From Micractinium sp. NFX-FRZ (lineage: Eukaryota; Chlorophyta; Trebouxiophyceae; Chlorellales; Chlorellaceae): a stretch of DNA of 20,611 nucleotides. The stretch is from positions 1 through 20,611 of the forward strand of contig JAPTJF010000694.1 of NCBI GenBank assembly GCA_029339195.1, read 5' to 3'. Below are positions 16,133-20,611 of this stretch, in pieces (position 1 is the first letter of the stretch; the number at the start of each line of letters is the position of its first letter). Both the position numbers and the translations under genes were made by a program. The notes beneath the pieces were generated by a model, which was not told the DNA's origin, searched no databases, and saw nothing but the letters and a program-made list of their open reading frames with translations.

Positions 16133-17716
16133 TCACTTCCTGGCCTCCAATTCCTCGTCTGAAAGCACGTCCTCCTCCTCTGACTCGGGGGACATCAGCG
16201 GCCCCGCCTCCTTGTAGGCCTCCTCGCCTGCAGGGAGAGAAGGAAAGGTCATGGAAGCTCACAAGTAGCAGGCCCACCGTGCAGGCGGTTGCGGACATGC
16301 TCAGCAGAGTGGGCAGGCAGGCAGGCAGGCGGGCCGGCCGGCAGGGGCGCCGGCCTCCTTGTACATGACGCACCACCTGGCGGGAAGTGGGGGCTGGCCA
16401 TCGGTGGCGGCCAGCCTGCCTGGGCCAAAGCTTCCTGGGCCTTATATTCTGAGCACACCTCCGGCATGCCTTTCTGCTGCTCTGCTCAACATAGCAACAG
16501 CTTTGCCATGCCCACCTGGGGCCTCATCCCCCGGCGTCTCCTCCTCGTCCAAATGGCGCTCCTCGGGGTGCAGCTTCAGCCGGCGGCGGTGCACGTGCGC
16601 ACGCACGCTGCAGGCGGGGGCAGGGGCACAGGAGGTGACGCGGTTGCAGGGCTTGTGGCGAGATGCCGTGTCCAAATCTCGCAGCCGCCCACTGGCGGCA
16701 CTGCTGGGCAGTGAACGGCGGCGTCCCAGCAGGACCCAGCCGCCCAGGCGGCTGGGTTTACCTGTGCAAGCTCAGCCGCCTCGCATCACCACCCATCCCG
16801 CCCCCCGCCAAAGGCGCCCCCAACTGCCCCCTCAGCCCACCCGCTGCTCCCATCGCAACTCGCAGCACTTGCCACAGATGTAACAATTGGCGTCGCTGGC
16901 TGCGGGCATAGTAGGCGGCCGCATTGCAGCACACGCAGTCATTGGCAGCACTTGCAGCGCATCAGGTAAAGTGGCAGCACGGGCAGCAGGCGACGTGCAC
17001 TCCCCAGCTCCCCAGCTCACCTGCCGAGCTCCACCCACTGCAATGCACCTCCCTAGGCCCACCTGTAGCGCACCGCCTCATCACCCGCTCCTCAGATACA
17101 GCCATGCCCGGCTTTGGGTCACCACCCTTGGATGACCATGGGCCGTGCAGGCCACCTGAAGCCCTGCATGGCTGTCTCCGAGGCTTGCAAGCAAGGCAGC
17201 CTGCCCGCCCCCTTGAGCAGTTGACGGGCCATACACCCCCACCTGTAGTGCTCCGCCTCGTCATCCTCCTCCTCAGACAGAGTCATGCCCGGCTTCAGGT
17301 CGCCCAGCTCCTCATCGCCAGCCTGTCGGCGCAGAGGGGAGTTGAGCGGGCACATGACTGTGCAGCACGACCAACCGAATGACAGACTGACAGAGGCCCC
17401 CCACAGCTGAGCCATAGCATGATACGAAGGATTGAAAATACAAATCTCAACAGGGGCAGGGAAAAAGAAGCTGCTTTTGCAAGAGGCGAGTGCGCTGCAC
17501 CGGCCCGCCGGTCGGCCTCACCACATTGCCTGCCGTCGTTGCCTCCGCCGCCGTCGCGGCGCAGCCTGCCAGGCCGCCAGTAGTGGGGCTGCTGTGGAGC
17601 CAGCGGGTGGACAGAGCTGCTCCCGCTGCTGCCGCTGATGTCATGGCTCCGAGGCCGGTGCGGGCGCGAAGCAGGCCCTGCAGGGGCCCAGCTGCTGCCT
17701 GCAGCCCTGAGGTCAT
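16133..17716 (-). CDS. Unrecognised acidic 153-aa protein with mitochondrial-type presequence, 4 exons
   Basis: Exons 17716-17522, 17322-17243, 16607-16516 and 16227-16133 join in phase into 153 aa. Residues 1-45 are rich in Ala, Ser, Leu and Arg with no acidic residue, and include LLRARTGLGAM and LSTRWLHSSP, typical of a mitochondrial targeting peptide with cleavage near RWLHS. The rest is strongly acidic (MTLSEEEDDEAEHY, RHLDEEETPGDEAPGEEAY, SEEEDVLSDEELEARK), apart from a basic patch VRAHVHRRRLKLHPEER. I do not recognise the family; a small mitochondrial assembly or ribosomal factor is possible but unproven. An extra exon between exons 2 and 3 is possible but not needed. It is divergent from the second FrnE-like gene. 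Confidence 0.65.
16313..16345. repeat. Short GCAG/GGCC-rich simple repeat
   Basis: About five GGCA/GCAG tetranucleotides followed by GGGCCGGCCGGC, in intron 3 of the 153-aa gene. Confidence 0.6.
16340..16378 (-). repeat. Possible decayed copy of exon-4 acceptor edge (153-aa gene)
   Basis: GCCTCCTTGTA at 16353-16363 repeats 11 bases of exon 4 (16206-16216) about 147 bp away. Partial similarity continues towards the acceptor, where CCTGCAGGGA becomes CCTGGCGGGA. It is weak alone but fits the pattern of the other copies. Confidence 0.4.
17058..17125 (-). repeat. Decayed copy of exon-2 end plus donor in the 153-aa gene
   Basis: This stretch matches exon 2 and its donor (17238-17306) along about 65 bases at roughly 75-80 percent by eye, 180 bp away. 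On the lower strand it reads KPGMAVSEER against KPGMTLSEEE in the exon. It ends CTACAG|GTGGGC against the true CTACAG|GTGGGG. Small indels break the reading frame. It lies in intron 2. Confidence 0.85.
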
Positions 17717-18174
17717 GGTGCTGAGGGGCAGGGACGAGTGCCAAGGCGGATCGAACAGGGGCGAGTGTGTACCTCGGTGACGTGGCCCACAAAGAATCAA
17801 ACGCATCTATGTCTCGAAAGCTTGCCCTTGGACCGATATTCCATCCATCGGCACAAGTGAAGAGAGCGTTTCAAGGGTTGTGTGGGCGCTGGGGCCTCTC
17901 CTTCGAAGGCAACCGAGTCGACAGGGCAGGGCGCTAAGCTGCACAGCCAGGACGGGGAGCGTGGCAGCTGAGGGTGTGTCAGGCACGTGCCATGACGAGT
18001 GGTGACAGGGCGGTAGGCAGATTTAGGGTCACCTAGCGGTGCGGCGGGGCGCACGAGCGCCGGGTACCCAGCGCCCTGCCTAGCACCGCGCCCTGCCTCC
18101 TCATCTCCCCAAGCACTCCTCACCACCTACCCTGCCCTGCCACCCTGCCAACAGGACCTCCAAACTCCTCAACA
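17717..18174. promoter_or_regulatory. Divergent promoter region
   Basis: 458 bp between the start codons of the 153-aa gene (lower strand) and FrnE-like gene 2 (upper strand). It must carry both promoters and 5' UTRs. The 17780-17880 part is less GC-rich than the rest. The C-rich stretch at 18090-18150 just before the upper-strand ATG is probably 5' UTR. I see no clear core promoter element. Confidence 0.5.
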
Positions 18175-20219
18175 ATGGCCAGCCAGCAGCACCCCGAGGC
18201 TGTTCAAGTAGACGTCTACTCGGATGTTGCCTGCCCCTGGTGCTGGGTGGGCTGGTGCCGCCTGAACCAAGCGCTGGAGGACATGCAGGGGCAGGCCGCC
18301 TTCGATGTGCGCTGGCATGCCTTCCTGCTGGACCCACAGTTTGCAGAGGGAGGTGAGCGGGCAGCAGAGACGCAGACAGGGGGTGGTAATGAGCAGTCGG
18401 GTCGGGCCAGGGCGGGAGGGCGGCCTTGCTGAAGCTGGCATGGGGCAGGTGGTGAGGCGCGCCTCAGCCTGCGTGCGTAGTGTGCCAGCCAGTCCCTCAC
18501 CCAGCAGCCTTCCCCCGCCAGTGACTTTGCGGGCCCGTTGCGGCTGGGCCACTGGTGTGTCGCTGCCGGCAAGGTCTCACGAACGCTTGCAGACGACGAG
18601 AGGGGGAGCCACTACCAGCACAGCTTTGCCGCTGCCGCTGGCCCCTTGCTGCTCTGCATGTGCGTGGTCCTCACTCACCTATTGTGCTGCGGCACTGCAG
18701 GCGAGGAGATTGGCAGCTACTACCAGCGCCGGTTTGGCAGCCAGGCGCCCGCCCTGCGCCAGCGCCTGCACGATTCTGGTGAGGCAGGAAGCTGCTGAAC
18801 AGCAGGTCCTGGCACTGGCGGCTCATTAGGAGCGACGGGGTGGGGCCTGAATGTTCCATGAGTTTTCAGCGTCCCGCCCTCCTTCTCCTCAAGGCTGATT
18901 GCGCCAACTGCGCCTCCCTTGCACCTCGCCCTTGCGCCAACCCGTGTGCCCCATGCACCTCACCGGAATCGCAGGCAAGTGGGATGGCGCCCCCTTTGCC
19001 AACTGGCGCTGGCGCCCCAACACACAGGGCGCTCACCAACTGGCCGCGCTGGCAGGGCGCAGCGGCAAGAGCCACGAGGCAGCCGGCCTGATGTTCCGAA
19101 AGACGTGAGCTGCGCTGAGTTGCTGTTGAGGCTGCTGCTGGGCCGCTCTGCTGCCGCTGCTGCTGCCGCTGGTGGCTGGCGCTGCTGCTGCTGCTGCCCT
19201 GCCCGTTGGGCTGTTGCTGTTCCTGATCTGCTGCTCATGTGGTGCTGGCCATGCTGCCAGGCGCAATGTGGGAACTCCAGGTGCCCGCCCATTTGCAAGC
19301 AGCTTAGGGTGCGCTGGCAGCATAGCCCTGCCGAGCCTGCAAGCCCGCTGCGCTTTGCCTGGCATGCAGGTATGAGGAGGGCGCCAACCTGTCAGACCGC
19401 CAGGAGCTGCTGAGCGCGGCGCGCCAGCTGGGCCTGCCGCCCGGCCAGGCGGAGGGCTGGCTGGGCAGCGAGGAGGCACGGGAGGCTGTGGAGCGAGACG
19501 ACCAGGAGGCCAAGAGCCGGTGAGGCCGGCAGCCAGCTGTGTATGACATGCACGGTGTGCATGTCATGCACGCCATGGTGCGCTGCCTGTGAGGGTGAGG
19601 TGGAGAAGGCGTGGGGTGGTATGAATCGGAGGCGATGAACACACGTGCATGTTGCTGTGCATAACATGCATGAAGAGCATGCTGTGTGCTCCCTGGCTGT
19701 GGAGGCACAGGGCCAGGGTGCTGGGCAGGCACGGTAACGCACTGGAGGTTGAGTGTCTGCACACGCTGGCCACTGTCCAAGCCAAGCCGCCCCCTGGTCC
19801 CCCGCTCGCCCCCCCATCGCGCCCCCTCCCTCCCCCTGCAGCCTGGGCATCCACTCGGTGCCCACTTTCATCATCAGCTGTGGCGCCAGCAAGCCTGTGC
19901 ACCTCACAGGAGCTGAGAGCGTAAGTTGGGGGTAGGTGCGTGCTGATGGCGTTGCGACAACAGACCGAGCTAGCTGCTGCCGGTGCTGCTCCGCCTCATG
20001 CTGCTGATCACCTTGTCCAGTTGGGTGCCTTGTCTTTCAATTTGCCTGCCTTTACTTGAATGTGCCATGCAGGTGAAGGCGTTTGAGGTGGCTTTCCGCA
20101 AGGTGCTGCACGAGGCAGGCGGCGTGCCAGCTGCCCGGGGGTCTGCGGGTGGCGCCGCAGGCAAAGCGGGCGGGACGGCGGCGGGGTTTTCCCAGGGCGA
20201 GGTGACGGCGGAGGAATGA
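18175..20219 (+). CDS. FrnE/DsbA-family thioredoxin-fold protein, paralogue 2, 6 exons
   Basis: Exons 18175-18352, 18701-18778, 18975-19104, 19370-19519, 19842-19920 and 20073-20219 join in phase into 253 aa with GT-AG introns. VYSDVACPWCWVGW holds the CPWC active site (Cys20, Cys23), and HSVPTF near 186 holds the cis-proline. The helical insert has RRFGSQAP, FANWRW, GKSHEA and YEEGANLSD, matching paralogue 1. The C-terminus ends in a Gly/Ala-rich tail, without the SGAQPPEAF motif and without the extra cysteine pair of paralogue 1. Like paralogue 1 it probably does thiol or isomerase chemistry in the cytosol; substrate unknown. Introns at A/G|GE, FRK(S/T)|Y and KS(Q/R)|L are shared with paralogue 1 in position and phase, showing common descent. 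The introns after DSG and after GAES are its own. Confidence 0.92.
18580..18632 (+). repeat. Decayed copy of exon-2 acceptor and start in FrnE-like gene 2
   Basis: The sequence after TTGCAG at 18593 (ACGACGAGAGGGGGAGCCAC, then TACCAGCACAGCTTTG) parallels exon 2 after CTGCAG at 18701. The spacing is 108 bp. It keeps the AG acceptor and an SHYQHSF read in place of SYYQRRF. It lies in intron 1. Confidence 0.75.
19120..19235 (+). repeat. Imperfect CTG-rich tract
   Basis: Clusters of GCTGCTGCT with interruptions, in intron 3 of FrnE-like gene 2, right after the donor at 19105. It is the transcript-sense counterpart of the CTG tract in the SRP68 intron. Confidence 0.6.
19543..19567. repeat. 11-bp perfect hairpin near a donor
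   Basis: ATGACATGCAC, a three-base loop GGT, then GTGCATGTCAT, 23 bases after the intron 4 donor (19520) of FrnE-like gene 2. In the pre-mRNA this would fold into a stable stem close to the 5' splice site. Confidence 0.65.
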
Positions 20220-20611
20220 GACTTGCTAGGGTTCGTTGCGGATGGCCGCTGTGCGGCAAATCTCCCTTCTGTTTTGTCAATGACTGCTTTGGCATCACGC
20301 CCGGACTTGGGGCGTCCTGCATGCACAGGGGTTGAGAGTTTCTGCTTGTGCGTCCCATGCCGAGCGCATCCGCTGCTGTACTGTGTTAGGGCATATCCTT
20401 GGCACAGCGGCTTGGCAGGCCGGGGGCAGCACCCACATGGGCGCCATGCCTGCAGTGACCGGGGCGGTTGGCAGGCGTTGGGTGTGTTCTGGGTCACCTG
20501 TATTGTCCGCACTATACCGTTTCAAAAAGCGGGGGGTTGGGGGGGCGCAGCCCCCCCACATTTAAAAAAGTACATGGCCCCTCACCCCCACCACCCTTCC
20601 TCATTTATCGT
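20220..20611. other. 3' flank of FrnE-like gene 2
   Basis: About 390 bp with no recognisable gene up to the window end. I see no upper-strand TGTAA here, so the poly(A) signal is a variant or I have missed it. The last 90 bp hold a G-run/C-run foldback and a short A-rich stretch. Confidence 0.45.
20538..20558. repeat. 9-bp G/C foldback next to an A-rich tract
   Basis: TGGGGGGGC, loop GCA, GCCCCCCCA, followed within 5 bases by TTTAAAAAAG. Another G run precedes it at 20531-20536. It may be an element end or a strong hairpin; nothing else supports either. Confidence 0.6.

Noticed and set aside
16855..16980. Zinc-knuckle exon (CYICGKC or NDCVCC reads) in the 153-aa gene
   Set aside because: The CYICG frame does not fit the two leftover bases of exon 2, and the NDCVCC frame leaves the wrong phase for exon 3. 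Exon 2 joins exon 3 directly in phase without it.
14609..17716. One long gene joining the 220-aa and 153-aa ORFs
   Set aside because: The 153-aa frame ends in a stop at 16133 and a TGTAA lies between the two, so they are treated as separate genes.
20225..20245. tRNA B-box-like GGTTCG at the right end
   Set aside because: No matching A box or acceptor stem can be folded around it.

Overview
This is nuclear DNA from a GC-rich green alga, most likely a Chlorella-type trebouxiophyte. The evidence is eukaryotic gene content, many short GT-AG introns with AG|GTGxGx donors and CTGCAG acceptors, very high GC, CAG-rich low-complexity DNA, and the green-algal TGTAA poly(A) signal after several genes. 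The organism is inferred from style only. There is no prokaryotic operon structure, CRISPR array or rRNA, and I recognised no tRNA.

Layout. 1-580: decayed tail of a retroelement-like ORF. 894-3496 (+): TFIIB-family factor in 4 exons, with a zinc ribbon, two cyclin folds and a Q-rich tail, closest in layout to plant TFIIB-related PTF2. 3916-10603 (-): complete SRP68 in 17 exons, 628 aa, the length of the animal protein, with every exon junction in phase. 10831-13983 (+): FrnE/DsbA-like thioredoxin-fold protein in 8 exons (243 aa), including a 22-nt first exon and one GC-AG intron. 14609-15712 (-): unrecognised 220-aa protein with an acidic C-terminal half. 16133-17716 (-): unrecognised 153-aa acidic protein with a mitochondrial-type presequence. 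18175-20219 (+): a second FrnE/DsbA-like paralogue in 6 exons (253 aa). SRP68 and the first FrnE gene are divergent with 227 bp between start codons. The 153-aa gene and the second FrnE gene are divergent with 458 bp between them.

Function. The TFIIB-like factor (transcription) and SRP68 (co-translational targeting to the ER) are housekeeping genes. The two FrnE paralogues are probably redox or isomerase-type enzymes that arose by duplication. They share three intron positions and differ at several others. Nothing shows that the genes act in one pathway.

The most unusual feature is in the introns. Four of the five multi-exon genes show clear cases, and the fifth a weak one, in which an intron next to an exon holds one or two decayed copies of that exon's edge together with its splice site. 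Copies lie about 80-180 bp apart and often keep a usable-looking GT donor or AG acceptor. This recurrent splice-junction duplication explains most of the exon-like sequence in the introns and is the main thing worth testing.
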